Shown here: positions 11,421 through 24,532 of the stretch, one piece after another
How the letters are laid out: each line of letters starts with the position of its first letter
Position numbering within the stretch: position 1 is the first letter of the stretch
Origin: Boswellia sacra
Taxonomy: Eukaryota; Streptophyta; Magnoliopsida; Sapindales; Burseraceae
Assembly (NCBI GenBank): GCA_013180625.2
Contig: SNVD02012262.1
Location: 1-64,000, forward strand
Direction of reading: 5' to 3'
Length of the DNA stretch: 64,000 nt
Made by a program: the position numbers and the translations under genes
The notes under the pieces: model-generated
Told to the model about the DNA's origin: nothing
Databases searched by the model: none
Seen by the model: only the letters and a program-made list of their open reading frames with translations

Positions 11421-12533
11421 ATGGAAGGACTAAGGAATGAAATTTTAGTCACTCAACCACCATTGCTCGAGAATGGAAATTACACCTATTGGAAGGTTAA
11501 AATGAAGATCTTTTTGAAATCTCCTGATGATAGAGTTTGGACCAACGTTATTCATGGTTGGACACAGCCAACGAAGACAAATGAAGTTGGACAACAAGTT
11601 GAAAAACCAGAAAACGAATGGTCTGAAGCTGAATATAGACTTTCTAGTTGAAATTCTAAAGGAATCAATGCTATTTTTAGTGCTATCAATATTCAACAAT
11701 TTGGGTTGATCTCAAAATACGCAATCGCAAAACAAGCATGGGATATTCTCCAGGTAAAGCATGAAGGTATAGAGAAAGTAAAAGATTCAAAGTTACTTAC
11801 CTTGACTTCAAAGTTTGAGAATCTTACTACGCATGAAGTTGAAACTATAAGTGATTTTCATAGTAGACTTTGTGAAATAACTAATGCTACTTACATGCTT
11901 AGTGATGAATATTCTGAGGCTAAAATATTAGGAAAGATCCCTAGATCTTTATAGATAAATTTCAGCCCAAGGTTACAACTACTGAAGAAAGTAATAATGT
12001 GAAGACTATGAGGCTTGATGAATTGCTTGGTTCCCTTCAAGCGTATGAGATAGGGCTAAAATCAAGGAAGAAGGAAGAGAGCATTGCTTTTTCTGTAGCT
12101 TCAGAAAAGAAAGAAAGTGAAGATTCCTAATGAGCAGATGGCGTATTTGACAAAGAACTTTGTGAAATATATAAAAATGAATCTCAAGAAGAAAAATCCT
12201 GAGAAAGTGCAAAAAGTAATGAGCTTTAGTACAAAGAAATTTCTTAAAGAACCAACCAAGAAGATTTAAGAGAAATCAGATAAGAAAGGCCAAGTACAAT
12301 GCTTCGAATGTAAGGGATTTGGACACTACAATCTGAGTGTCCTAATTACATGAGAATGATGGATAAAGGCATGTGTGCAACCTGGAGTGATGACTCAGAA
12401 ATAGATTCCAATGATGGAGAACATTCCAGTAACTTCATTGCATTTGCTGGTAATATGTCTGATAAAGGAAAAACAGTCGTGTCTAAAATAACTAAGCAGA
12501 ACATATCAGACAGTGATGCATCCAATGCATAGG
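11421..12533 (+). pseudogene. copia gag with zinc knuckle (Sirevirus-like), broken
   Basis: The ATG at 11421 lies about 60 bases after the LTR. The N-terminus (PPLLENGNYTYWKVKMKIFL) is the copia gag signature, followed by a helical capsid region through 11954 (AKQAWDILQVKHEG, SKFENLTTHEVETISDFHSRL). The nucleocapsid zinc knuckle CFECKGFGHYN is at about 12298-12333; its last Cys is out of frame because of one base change. After it comes the Sirevirus-type acidic block CATWSDDSEIDSND. Frame breaks are at about 11651, 11952 and 12128-12345. The product would be the particle protein; this copy cannot make it. Confidence 0.85.
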
Positions 12534-13194
12534 AGGAAGCCGATTATCATAGAGAACTTCAACTTGCTTATAATGCACTTCATCAAACATGAAAAAAAAA
12601 AAAGAAAGCACAGATCAATAATCTGCAGAAAGATAGAGAAATTCGCATATGTTAGAAGACATATGCAGAAGATTGCATGAGCAAATTGAAGACAGTTGCA
12701 AACCAGAAAACCGAAGAGATTGAAAAACTTAAATCTAAACTTGCAGAGGCTCACTCATAAGTGCATTGATGAACTTAAAATTGGTTCAGCTTGACTAGAT
12801 CAAGTTTTAAGTCTTGGGAGAAAAAGCACAGATAAGCATGGCTTAGGATTCGATGAAGGTAATATTGCTTCAACTTCCAAAACTGTTTTCATTAAAGCCT
12901 CAACTAACATTTTAGATTCAAGCTCAAGTAACTCCAAATCAAGCTCAAAAGGTAAAGAAATTTTTGTCTCACCCATGAGTTCCTTTCAGTCAAGCCCAAA
13001 AAGGTAACCAAATTTGTTCATACTTGTTATTTCTATGGAGTAAAAGGTCATATTAGACCTAGATGTTATAAGTTGTTAAAATTATTGCATACTAAATCTA
13101 AACAATTCAGAAAGTTGCCTAAGACTCAACTAGTTTGGGTTAAGAAATAGGTAATTGCATGCAATATTGCTTTTACTGCTCTAAAATCAACAAC
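12534..13194 (+). pseudogene. Spacer between copia gag and protease with coiled-coil remnant
   Basis: Lys/Glu-rich broken frames (for example around 12650-12760) continue gag's C-terminal coiled-coil region, and a second zinc-finger-like block (CYFYGVKGHIRPRCYK, about 13021-13070) follows. The stops are too dense for a single product. Confidence 0.5.
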
Positions 13195-14063
13195 TAATGA
13201 TTTTTGGTATTTTGACAGTGGATACTCAAAACACATGACAGGGAACAAAAACTTATTGAAAGACATCAGATTTTGTAAGGAAGGTATAGTCACGTTTGGT
13301 AAGGGAGCTAAAAGCAAAGTGCTAGGTAAAGGTACCTTGTCTGTTGAAGGTTTGCCTAAGCTGAAAAATCTTTTATTTCTTGAAGAGCTAAAAGCTAATC
13401 TAATCAGTATTAGCCAAATTTGTGATGACCAATTTGAGATAAATTTTACAAAAAGCAGATGCATGGTTTTAGACAAACATGGAATTGCATTCTTGAAGGC
13501 ACAAATGACAATTGCTCTTTGTAATAAACATTAATGCATTTTCTGCCAAAATTCCATATTTAGAGTTATGGCACCAAAAGCTAGGACACTTAAATTATAG
13601 GGACTTAGTTAAGTTAACTAAGACTGAAGCAGTTAAGGGTGTTCCTATTCTTAAATGGTATTTGTGGCCATGTAAGTTAGGCAAACGGATAAGAGGATCA
13701 CATAGCTCTAATACACACCTTAGCACCTCTAAGATTCTAGAAGAACAAGACTTTACAAGAGATGGCAAGGGTCATGTTGAAATAACAAAAAGGCTATATG
13801 CAGAAGCTATCAGCACAGCATGTTATATCTCCAATAGAGTGTTCTTGAAACCTGGAACAACACAAACCCCCTATAAAATTCTGAAAGGAAGGAAACCTAA
13901 CCTCAAATATTTTTATGTTTTTGGTTGCAGGGGCTTTATCTTGAACGATAAGGAGCAATTGGGCAAGTTTGATGCTAAGAATGGCGAAGGAGTTTTTGTC
14001 GAATACTCAACCAATAGCAAAGCTTATCGTGTTTATAACTTGAGGACCAAAACCATTATATAA
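13195..14063 (+). pseudogene. copia protease and integrase, catalytic core deleted
   Basis: The protease active site appears as FWYFDSGYSKHMTG (about 13200-13240). The gag-pre-integrase domain follows (LWHQKLGHLNYRDL, from 13565). The frame then runs from a zinc-binding remnant (WPCKLGKRIRGSH) straight into the C-terminal half of integrase (AEAISTACYISNRVF, TPYKILKGRKPNLKYFYVFGC). The intervening catalytic core with the three acidic DDE residues is absent, a loss of roughly 170 codons relative to the family. One frameshift separates 13534 from 13512. This copy could not integrate itself. Confidence 0.85.
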
Positions 14064-14197
14064 TTAGCCAATGTGGTGTTTGACAATACTAATGATTTCT
14101 CTGTTTATTCGCAGGAAAAACAAATTTTTAGTTTGATAGAAATGCAAAAGATATAGAAGATTAGAACTCAGCTGCTCTAGACTGCAAAACAGAATTA

Positions 14198-16023
14198 GTG
14201 ATGACTGATACAACCAATGCAATTAACTCGGACAAAATTGAACCAACAGACAATACTGATCTGGATAGAAATCAAATAAGAGATGTTGGTATTAGAAAAG
14301 ATCCTCCTACATGGATTCAAAAGGCACATTTCACAACTTTGATCATTGGAAGTCCAAAAATCACAATGAAAACAAGAATCAAGGTAAGAAATATGGCAAG
14401 TCATACTTGTTATGTCTTTTTAATAGAACCAAAGAATGTCAATGAAGCTTTAAAGGAATATGTTTGGATAAACGCAATGCAAGAAGAATTAAATCAGTTT
14501 GAAAGAAATAAAGTATGGATATTAGTTCCTAGACCTAAAGATGCAATTGTTATAAGAACTAGATGGATTTTGAAAAACAAAACTAATGAAAATGGGAAAA
14601 GTCATTAGAAACAAAGCTAGGTTAGTCGCACAAGGATACACTCAAATTGAAGGAATTAATTTTGAGGAAACTTTCGCACCTATTGCTATACTTGAGTCTG
14701 TTAGGTTGCTACTTGCTATTGCATACTTGTTGGACTTTAAGTTATTTCAAATAAATGCGAAGACAGCCTTCTTGAATGGCTATCTTAATGAAGAGTCTTA
14801 TTACATTAAACAGCCTAAGGGATTTATTAATCCTAAACATCCAAATTTTGCATATAAGTTTCATAAAGCATTGTATGGTTTGAAACAAGCTCCTAGAACT
14901 TGGTATGAGAGATTAACTAGCTTCTTGATTCAAAAAGGCTACACTAGAGGAAGCAATGATAAAACTTCATTCATTAAACATGCTTGTTATGAGAGATTAA
15001 CTAGCTTCTTGATTCAGAGAGGCTACACTAGAGGAAGCAATGATAAAACTTTATTCATTAAACATGCTTCCACTTATTTCATTGTTGCTTAGGTATATGT
15101 TGATGATATTGTCTTTGGTTCCACAAACAAAGTTAAAGCTAATGAGTTTTTCGAGCTAATGCAGAGTGAATTCAAGATGAGTATGGTAGGTGAGTTGAAT
15201 TTCTTTATTGGTTTACAAGTGAAGCAACTTGAAAGTGGAATTTTTATTTCACAATCAAAATATGCTAAAAACTTGGTAAAGAAATTCGAACTAGACAAGG
15301 CCAAGGCACTTTGAACTCCTATGAGTACTAACATTAAGCTAACAAAAGAAAATATAGGTAATTGCTTCAAGCCTTTACGAGAACATGATTGGAAGTCTGT
15401 TATAACTGATAGCAAGCAGACTAGATATCAATTTTAGTATTGGCTTATGTGCTCATTTTCAGTCATGTCAAAGGAACTACACTTATCAACAGTGAAAAGA
15501 ATTATCAGGTATGTTCATGAGACATCTGACTTTGGAATATGGTTTACTAATGACGCAAATACGTGTCTTATAGGTTATAGTGATGCAGATTGGGTAGGAA
15601 ACATTGATGATAGGAAAAGCATTTCGAGTGGATGCTTTTACCTAGGCAATAACCTGGTCTCTTGGCACAACAAGAAGCAAAATAGCATTTCATTTTCCAT
15701 AGTAGAGGCTGAATACATCTGCTGCACTCAGTTACTTTGGATGAAACAAATGATAAGTGACTATGGTATTAATCAAGATTCTATAACTTTGTTTTATGAT
15801 AACATTAGCACGATTAATATCTCAAAAAATTCAGTCTAACATTCTAGAACTAAGCACATTGATATAAGGCATCATTTTATTAGAGAGCTTGTTGAATCCA
15901 AAATAATCCACAATGGACATAACCCTATTGAGAATCAACTAATTAACTTGTTTACTAAAGCATTTGATGCATTAAGATTTGAAAAACTGAGAAAAACCAT
16001 AGGCATTTGTCAGTTATCTGCAT
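14198..16023 (+). pseudogene. copia reverse transcriptase and RNase H, broken
   Basis: RT begins NEALKEYVWINAMQEELNQF and continues KARLVAQGYTQIEGINFEE, FQINAKTAFLNGYLNEE and YGLKQAPRTWYERL. The polymerase motif YVDDIVFGSTN follows a TAG at 15090-15092. A 28-codon in-frame duplication (14904-15071) lies just before it. RNase H is readable as CLIGYSDADWVG and VEAEYI, and the conserved end KHIDIRHHFIRELVE comes before the stop at about 16023. Part of the RT C-terminus around 15400-15450 is missing. Frame breaks are at about 14600, 15092, 15313 and 15437. Confidence 0.88.
14904..15071 (+). repeat. Tandem in-frame 84-bp duplication inside copia RT
   Basis: Units 14904-14987 and 14988-15071 both read YERLTSFLIQ(K/R)GYTRGSNDKT. 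They differ at only a few bases, so the duplication is young relative to the rest of the decay. Being 28 codons long, it keeps the frame. Confidence 0.93.
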
Positions 16024-16170
16024 AAAAACTATGTTTTGTTATGTTATTTATATCTGTAGCATCATTAGTCAATTTTTTAATTTAAGCATGGTTAGGTTGT
16101 TTTGATTATTTGAATTAATGGTAATTTAATGTTAAACACCAGAGAGGGCTACCAGTTATGATTCACTACC

Positions 16171-17714
16171 ATGGCCAAACACAAAGTTACAACTCCATCT
16201 TCATAAACTGAACCTGAAACCACTAGCTCTTCTTCACCCTCTGACTCTTCGAAATCAAACCAAAAAGGGTAGTAGGTCCAGCAAGAACAACATGCTGACC
16301 TAAAAATCAAACCAGAGCAGTCACCTTTGACAGAACTAGAGTAATCATCCATAGGAGAACCAAATTCAACTTCAACTCCACCAGTTCTGTTTGATCTAGC
16401 TATAAGCAAGGATGGCAATGTCATGCTTGGTGAGGTTCAAGATCATGTAAATCTTCGAAACCACAAGTTCTTGAAGTGAGAGAATGAAACAAGGTTTAGA
16501 CGATACACCTCAAAGAGAGAGATTTGTGTGGAAAGGCCTATCAAAGTCGATAACTTTGATAACTATCAACTGAGAGAGATGCTTGAGTCAAGGCACTGGA
16601 TAAGAACGGTAACCAATCTGACTCCTCCAGTAAAAACTCTTATTCAAGAATTCTATGCCAATATTTTGCCATGCATTGATGATCCTAGGAGCTATTACTA
16701 TCATAAAGTTTATTGTAGAGGCAAGTTGATTAGATTTTCTCCAAATGTCATAAACCAATTTTATGAAATTCCTATTGGCATTCAGCATACTGTTGGCAAT
16801 GAGTTGAATATGAGTGAGGTTACATATGAGTTGACTAGGAGTAGAAAGGTTCGTTGGGATCCACATGACGGCATTGATAAAAAATATTTGATTTTGAAAT
16901 ATCGTGTGTTGCATAAGATCACTTAATTCAATTGGTTTCCATCCACACACCAGAATAAAATTAGAGAGGATAGAGCCAAATTTCTTTACTGTTTTGACAC
17001 AAATCGCTCGATTAATATTGGATTGTGGATGTATAATTACATTGTTCAAATTGCAACATATCAATCTTATAAAAAACTGTTGGTTTTGCCTTGTTTGACT
17101 TAGGCTTTATTGATGCAAAATGAGATTGAGCTAGAGGATGGTGAGATTACTAAAGAAATTCTGTCAGCAATCAAGAAAGGATTTATGACTAGGATTAAAA
17201 ATGTTCATGAAGGGGAGGAAATAACTCGAAGATAGCCAAGACAGAGAGACCCCCTAGACAAGATTAGATGGCATCTATCACAGACCAGCTTACTCAAATC
17301 ACTTCTTCTTTAGCTAACCTTATGCAAGAAAAGCAAGCTATCAAGGCCAAGCTGCAAAGTCTAGAAGAGAGGCTCGAGAGCAGATCTAGTGGTGAAACAT
17401 CATTGACGAAAAGGAAAAGGAAGGACAAGAAGAGGAGTAAGAAGAAAGTCAAATTAGTTGCAAATGAATCTCCAGACAGCAAGACTTCTTCAAAATCAGT
17501 GGATGACATTTCAAGACCATCGAAACCTGCATAAGCTCCTATTACATCTCCACCCCATGTCACACAGCAAGCAGCTGAACCTTTGGTGGATATTTCACAA
17601 AAGACATAAACCACTATAGAGAGACAAGCTTGTGAAATCTGTGAAATAGTTGCTATCTCCACTAAAACTAAAACCCCTGTAGAGAGACAAGCTTCTGACA
17701 TTACTCCAATTTAA
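16171..17714 (+). pseudogene. env-like extra gene of the Sirevirus-type element
   Basis: Located after RNase H, the place of the env-like gene in Sireviruses. The N-terminal part (16171-16500) is Ser/Pro-rich and has three stops. The central domain (about 16528-17095), with RRYTSKREICVERPIKVDNF, LTPPVKTLIQEFYANI, RSYYYHKVYCRGKLIRFSP and NIGLWMYNYI, resembles the domain annotated in databases as putative plant transposon protein. The C-terminal part is a predicted coiled coil (MQEKQAIKAKLQSLEERLES, about 17320-17380) followed by a Lys/Arg-rich patch (TKRKRKDKKRSKKKVK). Its biochemical role is unknown. Stops at 16924 and 17101 and near 17235 show it is dead here. Confidence 0.65.
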
Positions 17715-18368
17715 GCGATTCAATACCACTGCTGGCTAATCCAAATCGCCCCCTCAAAGCTACCTGTGTGCAAGTCTGCCAAACTTAATTAACTTCGACT
17801 TAATTGAACATTTCCTTTATTTTGTTTATTTTGGAACTTTGTCTTTGGCACTTGTAATGAAACTAATGGGGAGTAGTAATACTTCCGGAGGGAGTAGTAC
17901 TTAAGCTTTTTTATGTTTCTTTGATTACCATTTTGGTCAACGTTTAAACTTGCAGGGAATGGTATGTGGTTGAACTGCTATGCTATGCAGTTTATCTTGT
18001 GATATTTGCAATATTACATTATGATGTTTTGCAACCTTAATGTTGGATTAAGGGGAAGTGATTGGTTTTACATTGTGAATGATTTAATGTTACTTTTATA
18101 TTTAGATTTGAGTTTAGTACAGAAGAATTTGCACAACACAAGCTATTGATGCTCTGTATCTGATAATTTTTTCTGTACAGATATTGGAGAATTCAGTTAT
18201 GTTATTTCAATTATGTATGTTATAACTGAAAGTTGGGTATTTCTTGTTTTTGTGAATTTTCGACTAAGTGTTTACATTTTGTTTTTAGTTGTATTACACT
18301 TAACCATGCAGGATTTTGTTCACAAAAACATGTGAATGTTTTCATCACAAGATGCCAAAGGGGGAGAT
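17715..18368 (+). other. 3' untranslated region and polypurine tract of the Sirevirus-like element
   Basis: No coding sequence. It ends in AAAGGGGGAGAT (about 18357-18368), the polypurine tract that primes plus-strand synthesis, directly at the 3' LTR. Confidence 0.75.
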
Positions 18369-19278
18369 TGTTAGTGTCAATGAACACGGGGCAAATTTCA
18401 TGCATGTGCAATGCATGCGATTAAATTTTATTTTTATCAACTTGTGATAAAAACATGTGTGATATTCATTTTCCTAATGTATTATGAGATATTTATTTCA
18501 GGCAAAGATTTGATTACCGGAAAGCTTTTAGAATTGGAATACTGTTGATACTCATACTAATTGGCTTAGCATTTTAGTTGATTACAATTTCGTATTTGAA
18601 TTAGGATAGTATGATATGTTTTCCTATATTTTATCTAATCATCCTATTTCAGTTTTGCAGGAATGTGATAATGATTAGAATTGTTGATTACATGAATTAT
18701 ATAGCTGTTCATGCAGGCTATATAAAGTGAAGCACTAAAGGCTTAACAGAAGTGTAGAAAAGATTGGTGCATGTGCAGAAACATGGAGTGCTGAGTGTCT
18801 TTGTTTTTCACGATCTTTATTGCAAAATCTTTTTTATTCAATTAGTTTAAACTGTGCATGACTCATGTGCATTGAGTATGTGCATATTCTGATTTGTGAG
18901 AGCTATTGAGTTGTGTAAGCTTAAGAGAGTTGTGTGATTACATGATTCTATAACAGTTATCGTGTTTATGTCTGACTAAACTGTTGTAGTTAAGTCTGAC
19001 ATGTCTAAGAAGTGCAACATCAGGAGAGTGCGCGAAGGACTTTGGCTGTGATCGAGGGTGATCAAGTTTACATAGATTAAGTTAGTGATTGAGTGGGTGG
19101 CTACTACTGTGAAGAGTCCTAAGTCGAGTGTAAACACATACAGCATAGTAAATTATAACTTTTATTGTCCGTGAATATAGACTGGTTTATAACTAAACCA
19201 CATAAAATATTATGTTCTATTTTACTTCACTGTTTTCAATTAAGTTATTGTTAACTATCCATACTATAAAAACTAACA
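18369..19278 (+). repeat. 3' LTR of the Sirevirus-like element
   Basis: TGTTAGTGTC...AACTAACA, paired with 10447-11360 and followed by the ATTTT target duplication. Confidence 0.9.
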
Positions 19279-19283
19279 ATTTT

Positions 19284-21210
19284 TAACCAGTTCAATAATA
19301 AAGTTTTAATTTAATTTTATTAATAAAGGTTGTTCATTATATCTAGAGGTTTTTTTTTCATATGTTATCCATAATCAGAATTTTATATCTTCACCGTGGA
19401 ATGTCCCCACTAAATGACGTTGGTACGAGAGGAAAAAGTTAGATTGAGTTAATTGGAGTGTATTATAATGGGAGTGAGCACATGGGTTATTTATTAGTAA
19501 CCCTAGAGTTGGCATTAATCACTATTTAACAGATTAATTAAGATTTCAAAAAAATTATACATTAAGTTGGTTAAAAATATTTGGAGCCAATGCTTGACAA
19601 TTGGTCCTATTGCAAATTAGAGTGATATTTGATATTATGATACGTATAATCTAGCAAATAATGATTGTTAATAATAATTATAAACTTTTTATATAAACTC
19701 TGACCTTATAATCTCATGTTGCCTGAACAAAAGTAATTACTTTCTTAAATTAAATCATCTAATCATATAATGTAACATGAGTTTGTAAGATTGAGTTTAA
19801 ACGAGGAGTTTATTGTAAGTCTAATGTTATTTTTATTAAAACTTATGTTTACACGGAGTTCGTGAAGTTTACAAGCTATCGGTGGCAGGAAAAAAAGGAC
19901 AAAATATTAAGCAAACAAATAATTAATTAAAGAACTAAATAAATTAACTAAGAAAAGAAAAAAAAAGTAATCACTTAAAAATGTGGGTAATGGTCACAGT
20001 TGGGGCTGACCGGCGATGAGTGGCCAACAATGAGCAAGAGTTGTGGTTATTGCAAGTCCAATGAGATGTATGTATGCATATTGTATTTGTTTCATTAGGC
20101 TTAGAAAACATGAATCGAAATGGATGGCCAAATAGTCAGTTGACTAGCGGCTTGACGATTGAATTGATGAAGAGTGAAGGTGAAAAAGAACAACGACTAT
20201 AGATTTAGAGTTAGATATTAGGATCATATAGGTTTACTACACTGATATTACATAACAATTATCAACCAATTAGAATTAGTCACGTGTTTAAATATAAAAA
20301 TTTTGTGTTAAGTCCCAGTCCAACCATGTTGGTTTTCTCTTATTTACACCTAAGATGTCCGACAAAGTGCTTCATATCAAACTAGTCAGATTGGGTCAAC
20401 TATGATATACATATTCCTAGGTCAGATATACACCAAAGACTATAAGTTTTTTATAAGAAAATGAAGTATGCTCTAGCCTTAATATTTTCCCATTATTTCT
20501 TGCATAACATCATACCTATTGATGTAAAAAAATTGATCCACACTGATGGACATGTGTTAATAATTGAGCGCATGCAAAAAATTACAAAGACACGTGGAAG
20601 AACCCAAAACATAAGATACAACAAAAAATAAAGTAGTCGGAAGTTATCGAATAAGTCTAGAAACATATGGGACAATACCTAAAAGTTGGATAAGTCAAAG
20701 AAAAATGTGGGATAACTTAAAAACTTGGAACTAACAAAAAAAAAATTTTCTTAAGACTACAAAGTAGTTGGTTAAAGTTGATTATCTTGATATTTTATAT
20801 CATTTTTTTATCAACTGTATAAAAAATATAATGTTTCTTAAACCAACATTAAAAAGACTAAAAAATTGGAATATTAATTTATACACCATATATGTTGTTT
20901 AAAATTGTGTTGATACCATGTTTTGTGTGAATGCGCATAGGGGTATTCATGCGAGTATGTGACATATCAGAGAAAAATAAATTATTAGTGTGATCCATGA
21001 CTAGGCAGTGAGGTTTAGGCTTGAGTTTAAATTGTTGGGCTGCTACATATTGTGTGAGGTTGATCGTTTTTCGTTGGGCCTGAGTTTTGTTTCATTAGGC
21101 CAATTAGTTTTCTCAGTTTTATTAGAGTACGCTTGGAAGGCAAGATATAAGGGGGATATGACTAGTTTTTAGGACAACTAATTCAGTGCTAGTGTTTGAG
21201 AATTTTGAAG
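19284..21210. other. Gene-free AT-rich intergenic DNA
   Basis: I see no coding region, LTR pair or tandem array here. The short frames have no recognisable content. Confidence 0.55.
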
Positions 21211-22253
21211 GAGATTGAGATTGGACTAGTCCTAATAATTCCAAATTTTGAGGCCAAGGAGTCCCCCCACATGGGACTCCTTATCCAAAGCTTTTAAAAA
21301 TCAATTAATTATTTTTATTTTAATTAATAATAAAATACAAAATAATATAATATAAAATAAATATTTTTATATAATTTTAATAAAATTAATATCATAAAAA
21401 TATTATATTATTATATTAATATAAAAATATTTATAAATAATAATAAATAGTGATAATATAATTTATTAATTAATTATATTAATTAATTAATAATTTAAAT
21501 ACTATTAATTTTATTTTTAAACTACAATTATCTAATTAAAATTTTTAATAAATTACATATTTTATTAATTTATTAATTCATTAGTAATGTAAATTTTATT
21601 TTTATTATTAAATTAGAATGTGTAAATATTTAATCAATATTTTTATTATATCTATATTATTTAATGAAAAATTATTTTAACATATATTGAAAATTTCAGG
21701 CTTATTATAATTAAAATATAATATAAAAATGCTATAACACTAAATAAATATTTATTTATAATTTTAAAATAATTTACAAATAATAATAAATAAAAATAAA
21801 ATATTATTTAATTAATATTAAAAATACTTGAAACGAACCATATAATAAAGCAATATTTAATAATTCTTAAATAAATATAATTTTTAATTATATTTAAATA
21901 TTTAATTAGTTTTATCTAGAATTAATCTTCGTTATTTACTTATAAAAATGATGTAATGATACTTAAAAAAATAAATTTATAAATTTATAATTTATATAAT
22001 AATTAATTCATAATGCAAAAACAATATTTTGCTTTATTATCTTTATAAAAAATAATAAGTATTTAAATATTTTTAATATAAATATTAAATTAATTTTTAT
22101 TCAAATTAAACTTGAATAAAATTAAATTAGTTTATATTTAAAAATTGATTTATTAAAACTTTAGTATATACTAATATAGTTCAATCATATATTACACAAA
22201 ATATAAGACAATACTATCTATAATTTAGTTCAATCTAATCCAATCTCAATCTC
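21211..22253. repeat. Extremely AT-rich island with 19-bp near-perfect inverted ends
   Basis: About 1.04 kb of almost pure A/T. It is bounded by gagattgagattggactag (21211-21229) and its near reverse complement ctaatccaatctcaatctc (22235-22253, 18 of 19 matching). This could be a non-autonomous inverted-repeat element such as a MITE, but no convincing target duplication is visible and the termini are simple in sequence. Confidence 0.35.
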
Positions 22254-24532
22254 AATCGTTAATCCTATTCTAATTTACTCTAGTTTTGACTCCCAAACGC
22301 AGCTTTAGAATTTGGGCTTAAGTTGTACTTAAATTGTGGCTAAGTTATGCCTATTAGGCTTAAATTGAATCATGTGGGCTTGAACCATAACTTGATAGAT
22401 TAGTTGACTTTTTATATAGGGTGGATTGAAGACTTTATATTTGGCGGTGTAAATCCCATCAAAAATTAAGCCTAAAAGTTAGTGGGGCGAATAAGAAGAT
22501 TAAGACTTCAAACAAAATATCACGCACCAAACTTAGAAGTCTAGGGGTGATTTTCTCTAAACCTCCGTTATAGAAAATTTAGGAAAACAACTCAACTTAC
22601 TTAAAGAATTTCCATAGATAAAAGAAACTTTCAAATATTCCAAAAAGGTTTTTAACACAAAGTTTAATAGCAAATTGATCAATACCCTAAAGAACCAAAA
22701 TAATTTGGAAACTCAAACACATTGGGAACCAAGGAAAACAGAAGTCTTCTTTAGCCAAATCCTTTACAAACTCTTAATATATATGAGAATCACAGTAAAC
22801 TAGATGAGCATATAACTCAGTAAGCAAACTAGTTTTTATATATAAAATACTTATGTATCATATAACTGAATGGAAGCACACGATATCAATAAGATATACA
22901 CTTGTCCTATCAAATACTTATGAATCTTACAACTTATCAAATTTTAGCAACAAACACTTATCACTCAATTATGACTTAGTAGGACTTTCACTTTACACAT
23001 TTGAGTATGTTATCTATTATCTATTATATATCATCATCAATGACAAATCTTTTACTTATCATTGTTAAAAATACCTTATTAACCATTTATCACTTGTTAT
23101 ATATCACTGTTAGTGACATCACCTGCTCGTAATGCTATTGGTGATGTATCATACACATAGGTTCACATAACCTATAAATACCTACTAAGCATATTCATAT
23201 CGAAATCATGTATAACAATGCATCACGTACTAAACGTGCATAATCATATATGAAAATATTTTTATAAATCACTTAATAAAACATTCTTGCATATACATGA
23301 AAATACTTTTGTAAAACACTTTGCAAAACTTGCATATACATATGCTTATTGTGCTTCAGTTAAAATCTAGACCACTTACCTTCTTACAAACCAACTAAAA
23401 CCTCCTTTAACCTAGAATCATATAAATAATGCCCATGTCAAAAACCTAATCTGATTCCATGAAATTCCTCAAATTACATAATCAACAATCTTATTGAAAT
23501 ATCAATTTTGAAGCTAAACAATCTCACTTGTCTGTTTTTTCAAAACTATACTCAATCATTATATCGACCTAGGAATTTAAAGAGACATAGTACACACATA
23601 AAAATATAAGCATGTAAATTTTCCAAATGTTTTGAGTTCAAATAGGCCTTGAAATAATTTACATTTTTAGGGTTAGTCAATTTTGTTTGATAGATTTCAG
23701 AACTGACATTCCTTATTTCAAAAGTTCATAATAAATCTTATGATAACCGTAAAATCATGAAACTTTACAAAATTAAAACCAAACAACTCATGTAAAAACT
23801 TGCAAAATTTTATAATTTTCTGAGAAGTCTAAGTATTTCAACTAAAATTTGTAACTCTCTTATCCTACTATAAATGGTAAATTTCAGTGTTGTAGAATTT
23901 TATTTGAAAATCAAAGAAAATAGAATAGAAATTCTTTTTTTATTGACGTCTCTATTAACATATATTAGAAGATCAGACTAAAATAAGAACTCAAATAAAA
24001 GTGATAATTTTTTAACGTATATCATTGTTAAAAAACTCTCTGTAAATTCTACTTTCTAATTACTCACACGATAAATCTAAATATTCTAAATCAAATAACA
24101 TTACCTCTTGAAACATACTTTTAGTCTTCGTAGCGATGCCAAAGAACACGATTCTAATGATCTTTTTAACCCTAAAAGTTGCATATATAAAAAAAACTCA
24201 TAAGAGTAGTCTTAATATATAAACCTTTTGTCTTCGAAGCCAAAGTCTCGGTTGTTACACAAAATATCTCATGTTCTAGACAACTTGGGAAGCTCTAGGA
24301 AGGGAAAACAGAAGATAGATATGAGAGAAAGAAGGAAAAAAAGAAAAAGAAAAAAAATAGGGGCAAAGTTGGATTAAAGGTAGGAAGTTTTTAATTTTGC
24401 TTGTGTGAAGTGGAAATTAATTTATTTTCATTTCATTATTTATGGACTGCTTTGATATGCTTACTACATATTTTGAGTTAATTTTCTTGGTATTTTGTTG
24501 ATAACATGGTGATGATGTTGTGTGTTGTGGTA
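22254..24532. other. Gene-free AT-rich intergenic DNA
   Basis: Nothing recognisable beyond low-complexity runs (for example purine-rich 24320-24360). Confidence 0.5.

Larger units (their letters stand above)
10447..19278 (+). mobile_element. Full-length Sirevirus-like Ty1/copia element, target duplication ATTTT
   Basis: Two LTRs of about 910 bases enclose gag, protease, integrase remnant, reverse transcriptase, RNase H and an extra 3' gene. The flanks carry ATTTT at 10442-10446 and 19279-19283. Copia order (integrase before RT), an initiator-Met primer site, a gag with WSDDSE after its zinc knuckle, a polypurine tract AAAGGGGGAGA and a gene between RNase H and the 3' LTR are features of the Sirevirus lineage. 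All genes are broken. Confidence 0.9.

Noticed and set aside
16588..17064. 158-codon minus-strand frame
   Set aside because: Shadow of the env-like gene, whose plus-strand frame has the recognisable domain.
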